Below, piece after piece: positions 9,017 to 17,414 of a stretch of 64,000 nt of DNA. Below the pieces are notes generated by a model that did no database searches, had not been told where the DNA came from, and saw only the letters and a list, made by a program, of their open reading frames with translations. A program made the position numbers and the translations under genes. Position 1 is the stretch's first letter. The number at the start of each line of letters is the position of its first letter. This DNA is from Tritonibacter scottomollicae (GTDB lineage: Bacteria; Pseudomonadota; Alphaproteobacteria; Rhodobacterales; Rhodobacteraceae): positions 1-64,000 of the forward strand of contig NZ_PVUF01000006.1 in assembly GCF_003003215.1 (NCBI RefSeq), in the 5' to 3' direction.

Positions 9017-9337
9017 TTAGTCGTAGCTCGCCATCACGTCATACATCACCGGCTCGAAACTGCGACACAGCGTGTTCAGCACCCGGTTTCGCTTGCGCAT
9101 CTCTTCGCTGCGCAACATCTCCATGAAATCCTCTCGTTGGCGCCACTGGGAATAGTTGGCCACCCGAGTTTGGGCATCATTCACATGCAGCGCTGCCGCG
9201 ATAAAACCGGGCTGATGCGAGATGAACTCCGAATAGGCTTCCTCCAGCGCATCGACCAGATCCTGACAGGTGCCGGGCGTCACCTCAAACGTGGTGATCA
9301 CCGTTTGCACATGGTTGGTTTTTGCAATTGTCGGCAT
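9017..9337 (-). CDS. Antibiotic biosynthesis monooxygenase (ABM) family protein
   Basis: Small ferredoxin-like alpha/beta barrel protein of 106 aa. The core pattern is VITTFEVTPGTCQDLVDAL, then PGFIAAALHVNDAQTRVANYSQW, as in ABM/quinone-monooxygenase proteins. Members oxidise quinones or polyketides or degrade haem; the substrate cannot be predicted. It has an excellent ribosome binding site (AAGGAGG). It is divergent from the outer-membrane-like gene at 9446, with about 108 bases of shared promoter space. Confidence 0.85.
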   Translation of the reverse strand: MPTIAKTNHVQTVITTFEVTPGTCQDLVDALEEAYSEFISHQPGFIAAALHVNDAQTRVANYSQWRQREDFMEMLRSEEMRKRNRVLNTLCRSFEPVMYDVMASYD

Positions 9338-9445
9338 GAGGTCCTCCTTCTCATCCTGCCTTTCAGACTATGCCAACTGGCTTGAAAGTCGACAGGATTT
9401 CGCTCTACCATAGGTGGAGCGAGGTAAATTCAAGGGCTCCCGCCT

Positions 9446-10108
9446 GTGCGCCGACCCATCACGATTTTCCTGTTTTTACATGTCGTCATGACCACCAGCT
9501 GGGCACAGGCTGGTGCGTGGCTGGAACAAACGGGATCCGGGTTCCTGTCCACATCGATCCGCGCCCGAGAGACCGGCACCGAACTCGGAGCTTACGCCAG
9601 CTACGGGCTGAGCCAAAATCTGACGTTTGGCCTCGACATCAATCAAAGCGACGACTCCGGATTTCAGAGCGCCCATGCACTGGCCTTTGCCCGCCTGCCC
9701 CTGCGACAGCGCAAGGCGGGTTGGCAATTGGCGGTCGAACTCGGGGCCGGCCTTGGGCAGCGCGACGCAGACTGGACGCCTATGCAGCGGCTGACGCTTT
9801 CGGCCGGGCGCGCGCTGTCCTGGCGCGGGCGCGACGGTTGGCTTGCAGTCGATCTGGGCCGAGAATGGCATGATGCCGGTGACGCCTGGAAACTTGACGG
9901 AACGCTCGGCCTCCACCGCTCACAAGGCCCCGCCCCCATTGTGCAGGTCGAGCTATACCAGCCTGACTACGGCGATCTCGCGTGGAAAATCCTGCCCGGC
10001 CTCCGCTGGCGCTTGTCCCCCGACCGAGAGTTGCTGACCGGGTTGGAATGGCGCTCATTCGGGGAGGCGCGGCTTGGCCTCAAGGTGGAATTATGGCACA
10101 GGTTCTGA
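9446..10108 (+). CDS. Predicted outer-membrane beta-barrel-like protein
   Basis: Protein of 220 aa, probably with GTG start, an N-terminal signal (FLFLHVVMTTSWAQA) and a mature part made of alternating polar and hydrophobic short strands rich in Gly, Leu, Trp and aromatic residues. It ends in Phe (LWHRF), the usual signature of BAM-assembled outer membrane proteins. The start is uncertain because no strong ribosome binding site is seen; an ATG at 9488 would cut into the signal peptide. No family is recognised and the barrel assignment is inference from pattern. The HugZ-like gene follows after 60 bases on the same strand. Confidence 0.6.
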   Translation: MRRPITIFLFLHVVMTTSWAQAGAWLEQTGSGFLSTSIRARETGTELGAYASYGLSQNLTFGLDINQSDDSGFQSAHALAFARLPLRQRKAGWQLAVELGAGLGQRDADWTPMQRLTLSAGRALSWRGRDGWLAVDLGREWHDAGDAWKLDGTLGLHRSQGPAPIVQVELYQPDYGDLAWKILPGLRWRLSPDRELLTGLEWRSFGEARLGLKVELWHRF

Positions 10109-10168
10109 GCCCTGCCAGCCGCAACTCCGTGCCCGCCCGGCCTGTCCCGAACATTCCGGAGCCTACCC

Positions 10169-10684
10169 ATGCCATCTGACACCAACACTCCCACAAAAAG
10201 CCCCTCACCCATTCGCCCCACAGATGACGAGGCCCGCGCCTTGGCACGTCAGCTGATGCAGGACGCCCGGTTCGCCGCCCTCGCGACGTTGACTGATGCG
10301 GGGCATCCGATGCAAAGCCGCGTCGCCTTTGGCCTAGACGCCGGTGGTGCGCCGATTTCGCTGGTCTCGACCCTCGCCGCGCACACCCAAGCCATGGCCG
10401 TGCGCCCGCAGATCTCGCTCTTGGTGGGGGAGCCGGGCACCAAGGGCGATCCGCTGACACATCCGCGTCTCAGCCTCAACGGGATTGCTGAAATACTGCC
10501 CAACGCCTGCACTGCGCATGACGAGATGGCCGCGCAGTATCTGCGCAGCCACCCCAAGGCAAAGCTCTACATCGGCTTTGGCGATTTCCACTTTGTCCGG
10601 TTCCAGATCTCAGAGGCGTTTCTGAACGGCGGATTTGGCAAGGCCTACACCCTGCGGCCTGCGGACCTCGGGCTCTCTGCCTAG
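10169..10684 (+). CDS. HugZ-like pyridoxamine 5'-phosphate oxidase-fold protein
   Basis: A 171-aa split-barrel flavin/haem-binding protein. The start of the fold is visible in ARALARQLMQDARFAALATL, then MQSRVAFGLDAGGAPISLVSTLAAHTQ and YIGFGDFHFVRFQ. This pattern matches HugZ/HutZ-like haem-utilisation proteins, but the C-terminal DUF2470 domain of longer members is absent. Members bind or degrade haem; here only the fold is supported. Its TAG stop overlaps the stop of the convergent spike gene by 4 bases. Confidence 0.78.
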   Translation: MPSDTNTPTKSPSPIRPTDDEARALARQLMQDARFAALATLTDAGHPMQSRVAFGLDAGGAPISLVSTLAAHTQAMAVRPQISLLVGEPGTKGDPLTHPRLSLNGIAEILPNACTAHDEMAAQYLRSHPKAKLYIGFGDFHFVRFQISEAFLNGGFGKAYTLRPADLGLSA

Positions 10685-12966
10685 CGATCAATCCGGATCA
10701 GCACCCGCACCGTGCCGCGCACCGCTTGCTCCCAGATGATGTCGATCTCGTTGTTATTGCTGCCTTCCTGCGTGCGTACATAATGGCCCGGATAAGCCAC
10801 GGACCCGCTGCTGTTGCGCAATGCGCCTTCGACGATCACCGCATCCACGGCGCGGCTGTAGGCCTGAAATGGCAGCGTGCCGCCGGTGGGCACCGTCCAG
10901 GTGCTGGCCACGGTGTTCTGATCAAACTCCACCCGCAGCGGATTGCGCGATTGCGTCGAGACGTTGTGAAAACTGTTGCCGTCAAAGAACACGTCCTTGG
11001 AGCGGGTAAAGTTCAGATTGGCAAAGCTGGTGTCCACGCGTTCGGCCCGGTCGATATTGCCATTGATGGAGCGGAACTTGTTTCCGGTGACGGACACCCC
11101 GTTGAGGAAGTGACCGCTGCCGAAGGGTTTGACCACGATGTAACTGAACCAGCTCGCCACATCACCGCTGAGGAAAACATTGTCAGTAATCGACATCGCC
11201 GCAAAGGAGAACCCGCCAGTGAAATCCGGATCCGCGTCATATTCGTTGGTCCACTCGATAAAGCAGTTGTCGATGTAGTTTTCCGAAATCGTGTGAGAGG
11301 CATAGGTGTCGGTCACAACAATTCCCGCCGTGCGGATGCCACCTGCCACGCTGTCGCCCTGAAAGAAGTGGTTGCCGGTCACCGTGTGGTTCGACCCGGC
11401 CATCACGGCCCAATGCCGAAAGCGCGTGGCGCGGTTGTGGCGCAGTTTCACGTCGTTGGAGTTGACGTTGAGCGCGATGGTTTCGCGATCCGCCACATCC
11501 GCCGCATCCTCGTCGGACAGGAATTGGCAATTGTCCACCAGCATCCCCTGACATCCGCTGCCGATCGAGGTGATGCCCCGCGCCTTTGGCTTGGTGAAAA
11601 AACAGTTGTGCGCCGCGAATACCGTACCCGCGGGGGCCAGGCGCAGGGCGCTGGCCTCTCCATTGCACTGGAACTCCACGCCTGAGATGCCGAATTTCTT
11701 CAATGAAGAGAACCCGGAGAAATCGAGCATGTACTTGAAGGCGGTGAAGGTGAAATTCTGCGTGCCTTCCGCATCATAGAGCGGTTGACTCAGGGTCAGC
11801 TCGCCCGCGCCGGTGTTCTTGGATTTCACATAGACCTCGCGCCCGACGCCTGCGCCCTCGACCAATGCGCCGATTGGGATGGCAGAAATATTGGCGACGT
11901 TGGTCAGCTTTCTTTTGTCAGCGCTGTCGTAGGTCGCTTGCGCGGTGACCACGTCATGATCCCAATTGGCGCCCGCTTGCGCCGTGAACTGGCCGTTTCG
12001 GATATAGCGGCGCGTGGCATAGCTGGTGCGATTGGGGACTGCCGCCTGCATATCAATCGGCGCGCTCACCGTGATGCTGCGTCCGCCAAGGTCGAGGCTT
12101 TCGTGGTCCACACTGTTCAGCAGCGCCTGAAACGCCTTTTCAAAGGCCAGCTGTTCATCTTCAAATGCCGCCGCATAGGTCGGGTAATCGTAGCTCTTGG
12201 TCAGCAAGAGCATCGCGCTACCGGGCATCGACAACGTGCCCTCAAAGATCACCTCGTGATGCAGCGAAAGAGTACTGTTGATGCGGAACTCGCCCTCTGG
12301 CACCAGGATGCGGCGACCATCGGCGGCGTCATCGGCGGCCTCGAAAGCCGCGTGGCAGTTGGTGCTGCCATCGCCCACGGCGCCAAAATCGGTCACATCC
12401 ACCAAGCTCAGCATATCGCGCAGAAAAACGCTGGTGATGTCCTCGATCACGATGTCGTCGACCCGGATCACCCCGCCATTGGCGCCGGTCAGATTGAGGC
12501 CGAGGTGGCCATAGACGGCACTCAGCCCCCAAGGCATGTCGACACCAGAGCGGCTGCCGGTGCCGACGATGGCCTGCACCTCCACCACCTCGCCATAGGC
12601 ACTGAGGGTCACGCCCGGCCCGCTCTCGATCACGCCGGAGACATGGCCGTTGTTGGCCGCCCCTGCCCAGCCCGCGATGCGCACGGTGGGCAGGGCGCCG
12701 CTCATCGCCTTCACCCGCGCGGTCACCCGCAGGTAGCAGCCCGGCAGGATCGGGGTTTCGCCCATGTAGCGCAGCTTTTGGGTGCTGTCGGTCTTTTGCA
12801 GCTCCAGACAGCCGCCGAAATCCGCGTCCCCCGCCACCAATGCGGCATTCGCGGCCCCGTCATAGGTGTCGGAGCCGGGGGTGCCGTTGCCGCTGGACCA
12901 GACGTCAAGCCCGCCTGAAAATGCGGGCGGCATCAGTTGCAAACCGTCGGTGATTGCCTTGTTCAT
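10681..12966 (-). CDS. GH28-related beta-helix protein, candidate GTA head-spike fibre
   Basis: Protein of 761 aa without a signal peptide. Residues ~1-190 form a carbohydrate-binding-like head with WSSGNGTPGSDTYDG and LRYMGETPILPGCYLRVTAR. A pectate-lyase-3 segment follows (VTDFGAVGDGSTNCHAAF), then a long right-handed beta-helix with repeated N/D-rich turns, and a C-terminal cap. Phage tail spikes and the GTA head-spike fibre GhsB of Rhodobacter capsulatus share this design; my memory of GhsB-like N-termini starting MNKAITDG is the main reason for the GTA suggestion. No phage genes or DUF2793 spike-base gene lie nearby. AGGAAAGG precedes the ATG, and a perfect palindrome lies 55 bases upstream. 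A secreted-pectinase reading is unlikely without a signal peptide. Confidence 0.7.
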   Translation of the reverse strand: MNKAITDGLQLMPPAFSGGLDVWSSGNGTPGSDTYDGAANAALVAGDADFGGCLELQKTDSTQKLRYMGETPILPGCYLRVTARVKAMSGALPTVRIAGWAGAANNGHVSGVIESGPGVTLSAYGEVVEVQAIVGTGSRSGVDMPWGLSAVYGHLGLNLTGANGGVIRVDDIVIEDITSVFLRDMLSLVDVTDFGAVGDGSTNCHAAFEAADDAADGRRILVPEGEFRINSTLSLHHEVIFEGTLSMPGSAMLLLTKSYDYPTYAAAFEDEQLAFEKAFQALLNSVDHESLDLGGRSITVSAPIDMQAAVPNRTSYATRRYIRNGQFTAQAGANWDHDVVTAQATYDSADKRKLTNVANISAIPIGALVEGAGVGREVYVKSKNTGAGELTLSQPLYDAEGTQNFTFTAFKYMLDFSGFSSLKKFGISGVEFQCNGEASALRLAPAGTVFAAHNCFFTKPKARGITSIGSGCQGMLVDNCQFLSDEDAADVADRETIALNVNSNDVKLRHNRATRFRHWAVMAGSNHTVTGNHFFQGDSVAGGIRTAGIVVTDTYASHTISENYIDNCFIEWTNEYDADPDFTGGFSFAAMSITDNVFLSGDVASWFSYIVVKPFGSGHFLNGVSVTGNKFRSINGNIDRAERVDTSFANLNFTRSKDVFFDGNSFHNVSTQSRNPLRVEFDQNTVASTWTVPTGGTLPFQAYSRAVDAVIVEGALRNSSGSVAYPGHYVRTQEGSNNNEIDIIWEQAVRGTVRVLIRIDR

Positions 12967-13020
12967 GAGAGAGACCTTTCCTGTTCCAGCACGCCGGGAT
13001 TGGGAAAGGTTCTATCATTT

Positions 13021-13034
13021 GGGACTTAAGTCCC
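13021..13034. promoter_or_regulatory. Perfect 14-bp palindrome, possible operator of the spike gene
   Basis: GGGACTTAAGTCCC is a perfect inverted repeat 55 bases upstream of the start of the beta-helix gene and about 52 bases after the stop of the DUF4864 gene. The position fits an operator or activator site. The same bases could form a weak RNA hairpin, but there is no loop and no T-tract, so a DNA-binding site is the better reading. Confidence 0.45.
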
Positions 13035-13086
13035 GCTCAGGAGGGCGCGCGCGGCCCGCGCAACACCCGGAGGGTCAGCAGCAGCC

Positions 13087-13500
13087 TCAGACGTTGGCGC
13101 CCGGGGCCTTGAGAAGCTGTACAGCGTTGATTTTCCAACCCGTTTCAGTCTCAATCATCTGGTAGTCGAGCATGTGAATACCGCCACTGTCATCAGTCAC
13201 CATGACCCGTTGCCAGAGGTTTCCAGCCACCTCGCGCAGTTCGAGGTAGCGCACATCTGCTGGACGCCAGACCATCGGATAGCCCTGTTCGACCATGGTG
13301 GCGAACCGTTCCGGCGTACCAAACAATGCGCGAATATTGGGCGAGGCAAACCCGAAGGCGGCCCCCATGTCATCGGATTGAAAGGCCTCGATCTGGGCGC
13401 CAATGACGCCGGTGATCGGCTCCTTCTGCGCCGTGGCCCGCGTGCCAAGCGTCGCAACCGCCATTGCGGCCACAAGGCCAAGTGTCATCATCATCCGCAT
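13087..13500 (-). CDS. DUF4864 domain protein, exported
   Basis: Protein of 137 aa with a signal peptide (MTLGLVAAMAVATLGTRATA) and a mature NTF2-like domain: ITGVIGAQIEAFQSDDMGAAFGFASP is the typical start of DUF4864, and YQMIETETGWKINAVQLL its end. The family has no known biochemical role and is common in Rhodobacterales. The start at 13500 is supported by GGAGG at a normal distance; an in-frame start at 13524 lacks this. It is monocistronic. Confidence 0.85.
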   Translation of the reverse strand: MRMMMTLGLVAAMAVATLGTRATAQKEPITGVIGAQIEAFQSDDMGAAFGFASPNIRALFGTPERFATMVEQGYPMVWRPADVRYLELREVAGNLWQRVMVTDDSGGIHMLDYQMIETETGWKINAVQLLKAPGANV

Positions 13501-13682
13501 CACAAAACTCCTCCGTACCAGCACCTGATTGCTAAGGAGATAGCGTGCCTGCGTATGCGGTCAAAAAACGGAGACTTTACAGACGCAGGCGCAGCTGTGA
13601 TCGCGCTCGGTCGCACGTTCGTCAGGCCTATCGACGTGGACCTGCCCGCAAGGACGCCCGCAACAGAAGGGATCATTCAACG

Positions 13683-13713
13683 TAAAACGGGCGCCCGCTT
13701 GGGACGCCCGTCA
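13683..13713 (-). terminator. Intrinsic terminator of lysS
   Basis: The 7-bp stem ACGGGCG/CGCCCGT with an 11-nt loop is followed on the minus strand by TTTTA. It lies 25 bases after the lysS stop. Confidence 0.75.
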
Positions 13714-13737
13714 TGAGGTCACGCGTGTGCGTTGGTC

Positions 13738-15381
13738 TCAGACCAGCTCGCCCGCCAATGCGCTTTCGATCAGCGTGATGGTCTCCTCGACGCCGTAAAG
13801 CGCGATGAAGCCACCAAAGCGCGGCCCCTGCGTGGCGCCCAAGAGCACCTCGTAAATGGCGGAGAACCAGGCCCGCAGCGGCTCGAACCCGTGGATCTTG
13901 CCGATGGCAAAGACCACCGACTGCAGGAATTCCTCATCGGCAAAGTTCGCCTCGGGCAGCGGGTCGTCATTGCCGACAAGCTCGTTCTTCTTGGCAATGG
14001 CAGCGAGTGCGGCCTCGGGCGAGCGCAGCGCATCGGCCAGATCCGTAAGCGCGGCGCGCTCCTGATCGCCTGGCAGGCGGTAGGTTTTGGCAGGCTTCAC
14101 GAAGTCCTGGAAATAGCGCACGGCAAAGCCCGCCGCCTGATCCATGCCCGGATGTGTCGCGGCAGTGGCGTCGGGGGCGTATTTGTTGATGAAGCCCCAC
14201 ATGGTGTCCTTGTCCTCGGCGCTGGAGGCGCTGGCGAGGTTCAACAACATCGAGAAGGAGACCACCATGTCCGATTCCGGCACGTCGCCACCGTGGATGT
14301 GCCAGACCGGGTTGTTGAGCTGTGCCTTCAGATCCTGACCATGGTAGGCGCGCAGCTGCTGGTGATACTCGTCCACCGCCTTGGGGATCACATCGAAATG
14401 CATCCGCTTGGCGGTCTTGGGCTTTTGGTACATGAAATAGGACAGGCTCTCGGAGGACGCGTAGGTCAGCCAGTCGTCGATGGACACGCCGTTGCCGGAG
14501 GTCTTGGAGATCTTCTGGCCGTTCTCATCGAGGAACAGCTCGTAGGTGAAATGCTCCGGTGCACGCTGGCCCAGCGCGCGGCAGATCCCGTCATAGATCG
14601 GCGTGTTTGTGGAATGGTCCTTGCCGTACATCTCGAAATCGACGCCCAGCGCCGCCCAGCGGGCGCCGAAATCCGGTTTCCACTGCAGTTTCACATTGCC
14701 GCCGGTGACGGGCAACGTCCATTCGCGCCCATCTTCGTCGTCAAAGGTCACGGTGTATGTCTCGGCACAGACCTTTTTCATCGGCACGTAAAGCACCCGC
14801 CCGGTTTCCGGATGGATCGGCAGGAAGATGGAATAGGTCTGGCGGCGCTCTTCGCGCAGGGACTTCAGCATGATCTCCATGATGTCGTCGTATTTGTCGA
14901 CCGCGCGCTTCAGCACCTCGTCGAACCGGCCGGAGCCGTAAAATTCGGTAGCGGAATAGAACTCATACTCGAAACCAAACGTATCGAGGAAGCGGCGCAG
15001 CATGGCGTTGTTATGATGGCCAAAGCTATCATGCGTGCCAAACGGGTCCGGCACCGATGTCAGCGGCTTCTGCAAATGGTCCTGCAGGCTCTCGGAATTG
15101 GGCACATTGCCGGGGATCTTGCGCATACCGTCCAGATCATCCGAAAAGCAGATCAGCTTGGTCGGAATATCCGAGATCACCTCGAAGGCGGTCTTGATCA
15201 TGGTGGTGCGGGCCACCTCGCCAAAGGTGCCGATGTGGGGCAGGCCGGAGGGGCCGTAGCCGGTCTCGAACAGCACATATCCCTTCTCCGGCGCGCCCTT
15301 GGCGTAACGTTTGAGAACACGGCGTGCTTCTTCAAACGGCCAGGCTTTGCTCTTCAGAGCTTCTTCGCGCAGAACAGACAT
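13738..15381 (-). CDS. lysS: Lysyl-tRNA synthetase, class I
   Basis: Charges tRNA-Lys with lysine. The 547-aa protein is the class I form, found in most archaea and in alphaproteobacteria and a few other bacteria, not the usual class II enzyme. The HIGH-type motif is PHIGT in [18 protein letters not shown] near residue 50, and the KMSKS-type motif is KISKTSG about two thirds along. GGAG precedes the ATG at 15381. It is monocistronic with its own terminator. Confidence 0.96.
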   Translation of the reverse strand: MSVLREEALKSKAWPFEEARRVLKRYAKGAPEKGYVLFETGYGPSGLPHIGTFGEVARTTMIKTAFEVISDIPTKLICFSDDLDGMRKIPGNVPNSESLQDHLQKPLTSVPDPFGTHDSFGHHNNAMLRRFLDTFGFEYEFYSATEFYGSGRFDEVLKRAVDKYDDIMEIMLKSLREERRQTYSIFLPIHPETGRVLYVPMKKVCAETYTVTFDDEDGREWTLPVTGGNVKLQWKPDFGARWAALGVDFEMYGKDHSTNTPIYDGICRALGQRAPEHFTYELFLDENGQKISKTSGNGVSIDDWLTYASSESLSYFMYQKPKTAKRMHFDVIPKAVDEYHQQLRAYHGQDLKAQLNNPVWHIHGGDVPESDMVVSFSMLLNLASASSAEDKDTMWGFINKYAPDATAATHPGMDQAAGFAVRYFQDFVKPAKTYRLPGDQERAALTDLADALRSPEAALAAIAKKNELVGNDDPLPEANFADEEFLQSVVFAIGKIHGFEPLRAWFSAIYEVLLGATQGPRFGGFIALYGVEETITLIESALAGELV

Positions 15382-15592
15382 GATGTACTCCAGTCAGCGT
15401 CTTTTTCAGGGATGATCGGCGGCACCACGCGCACCGACGCTCCCCTCTATTGTGCCTGTGCAGCATGAGTCAACAAGGCCCACGCCCGCCGGGGTGGCGG
15501 AAAACCACTTTTCACCAGGCTTCGCCGTTGAACAGCTGGGCCGCCGGTCATATTCTTCTGAATGAACCCAAGGCATAAAGGACGCCGTAGAA

Positions 15593-16015
15593 ATGACAGA
15601 AGAAACCATCCAGCTGCTTACACCGCAGGACTGCCTTGTCGCGGTCATGGTGGCAGTATCGGCTTCGGACGAGGACATTCGCACGGCAGAACTGGTCAAG
15701 ATCCAGAACGCGGTCAATATGCTGCCGGTATTTGCAGATTATGATGCGGACCGCATTCCGTCAGTGTCGCGCACCGTCTTCGACCTGTTCGAACAGGAAG
15801 ACGGGCTGGATGCGTTGTTTGGTCTTGTCCGGGACATCCTGCCGGAGCGCCTGTTCGAGACCTGCTATGCGCTGGCCTGCGATGTGGCAGCGGCGGATGG
15901 CAAGCTTAATGAAAACGAGCTGCGCCTGCTGGAAGAGATCCGCTACGAGCTGAACATTGACCGCCTGCATGCAGCGGCCATCGAACGCGGCTCGCGCGCG
16001 CGCCACATGGTATAA
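15593..16015 (+). CDS. TerB-like helical protein
   Basis: Protein of 140 aa, mostly helical, with the TerB-type pattern DCLVAVMVAVSASDEDI near the start and AADGKLNENELRLLEEIRYEL near the end; the acidic residues of such motifs can bind metal. TerB-family proteins are linked to tellurite resistance and to membrane stress, but a single copy without other ter genes says little about function. AAGGA lies upstream of the ATG. It is monocistronic and shares a terminator with the convergent permease gene. Confidence 0.8.
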   Translation: MTEETIQLLTPQDCLVAVMVAVSASDEDIRTAELVKIQNAVNMLPVFADYDADRIPSVSRTVFDLFEQEDGLDALFGLVRDILPERLFETCYALACDVAAADGKLNENELRLLEEIRYELNIDRLHAAAIERGSRARHMV

Positions 16016-16086
16016 GCGCATCCGGTCACCTCGAACCTGTCTGGTTACGAAGGACGGCCGCACGCCGGAAAATTGAGATTTGACGC

Positions 16087-16115
16087 AAGAGGGCGGCCCG
16101 ACGGGCCGCCCTCTT
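16087..16115. terminator. Bidirectional terminator between terB-like and tauC-like genes
   Basis: A perfect 13-bp stem (AAGAGGGCGGCCC with its complement) closes a 3-nt loop between two convergent genes. The A and T ends of the stem supply the U-rich side in both directions. Confidence 0.75.
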
Positions 16116-16151
16116 CGCTATGGGAAACGTGATGTCCCCGCAGACCGCATG

Positions 16152-17414
16152 TCAGCTGCGGCCCTTCCACGGCACCAGGATGTCCTCGGCCTTGCGCATC
16201 AGGATATCGATGCCGTAGCCAATGACACCGATCAGGATGATCCCCATGATGACAATATCCGTCAGCTGGAATTTCGACGCGGCGATAATCATCATGCCAG
16301 CCCCCTTCTGAGCCGCCACCAGTTCGGCGGCCACCACGGTGCCCCAGCAGACCCCCATCGCAACCCGCGCACCGGTGAAGATTTCCGGCAGCGAGTTCGG
16401 CACAATGACATGGCGCAGGATCTGCGGCTTTGACGCACCGAGCGAATAGGCGGCATGCACCTTGGTGATATTGACACCTGACACCCCTGCCCGCGCGGCA
16501 ATGGTCATGATCCAGAGCGCGGCAAGGAACAACAGGACGATCTTGCCCGTCTCCCAAATGCCGAACCAGATGATCACCAGCGGGATCAGCGCCAGTGGCG
16601 GCACCGGTCGCATGAACTCCACAATCGGATCGAACCAGCCTCGCACCCAGGAGCTGAGCCCCATGGCATAGCCAAGCGGAATGCCCACCAGCGCGCCAAG
16701 GGCAAAGCCCGCCAGCACCCGCAGAAGCGACCAACCCAGGTGATCCCAGAGGGTGAAATTCTGATAGCCTTCGGATGCGATTTCGATGAAACGGGCCACC
16801 ACCGCCTCGGGGCTGGGCATCCAGATCGGTTCCATCTGAAAGCCCTTGTCGGGCGCGAAATTGAGCGACCCGCGCCGCGACATGGTGACACTGCCGTCAG
16901 GCACTTTGACCGTTTCGCCCGGCACAATGGGCAGCCCCTCGACCGCGGTGACCGTGACATCCTCGCCATCGTTGCGGGAGGCCTTGATCAGAACAGAGCG
17001 CCAGACCGTGACCACCTCGGCGTCGTCCTGAGCAAAGCCGCTATTCGGGCTCACGTCAGGTGCCGGGACGTCCTCGCCAAAGTCATGCACCCGAACATGC
17101 ACACGCGCGTCAGCGGTGGTGCCATCCGGCGCGGTGGCAGTGTAGCTGAAGCTGGTATCACCCCGAAAGGGTCCAGGCACATGGATCGGAACCAGCCTGG
17201 AGTCGGTAAACGCACCCCAGATCAGAAAGATCACCAGGACAGAGATCACAGAGGCGGCCCGGTTGGGCGTGATGGCGCTTTCGTCACCGAAGGTCACGGT
17301 TTTCAGACTGTTGAAGTTCACACCACTGCGGCTGCGGTCCTGAATGCGGTCGACGATGAAATAGGCAATGGTGAACAGGGCCACATAGGCCAGAAGGATC
17401 AGAAGACCAGTCAT
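16152..17414 (-). CDS. TauC-like ABC permease with extra periplasmic domain
   Basis: Inner-membrane permease of 420 aa; usual TauC/SsuC proteins have about 250-280. Helices lie near residues 3-21 and 55-70. Residues ~80-195 are hydrophilic and must be periplasmic. The standard permease domain begins at WMPSPEAVVARF (~198) and carries the EAA-type loop HAAYSLGASKPQILRHVIVP. The inserted part has FSYTATAPDGTTADARVHVRV-like strands and GSVTMSRRGSLNFAPDKGF, which resemble cadherin-like/tandem-95 repeats. The gene starts within the last bases of the ATPase gene (ATGA). With its partners it should import a sulfonate-like or other small organic substrate. Confidence 0.88.
   Translation of the reverse strand: MTGLLILLAYVALFTIAYFIVDRIQDRSRSGVNFNSLKTVTFGDESAITPNRAASVISVLVIFLIWGAFTDSRLVPIHVPGPFRGDTSFSYTATAPDGTTADARVHVRVHDFGEDVPAPDVSPNSGFAQDDAEVVTVWRSVLIKASRNDGEDVTVTAVEGLPIVPGETVKVPDGSVTMSRRGSLNFAPDKGFQMEPIWMPSPEAVVARFIEIASEGYQNFTLWDHLGWSLLRVLAGFALGALVGIPLGYAMGLSSWVRGWFDPIVEFMRPVPPLALIPLVIIWFGIWETGKIVLLFLAALWIMTIAARAGVSGVNITKVHAAYSLGASKPQILRHVIVPNSLPEIFTGARVAMGVCWGTVVAAELVAAQKGAGMMIIAASKFQLTDIVIMGIILIGVIGYGIDILMRKAEDILVPWKGRS

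Noticed and set aside
10681-12966. Prophage around the spike-like gene
   Set aside because: No capsid, terminase, tail, integrase or lysis genes nearby.
13732-15468. 578-codon plus frame over lysS
   Set aside because: Antisense shadow of class I lysyl-tRNA synthetase, which has both signature motifs.
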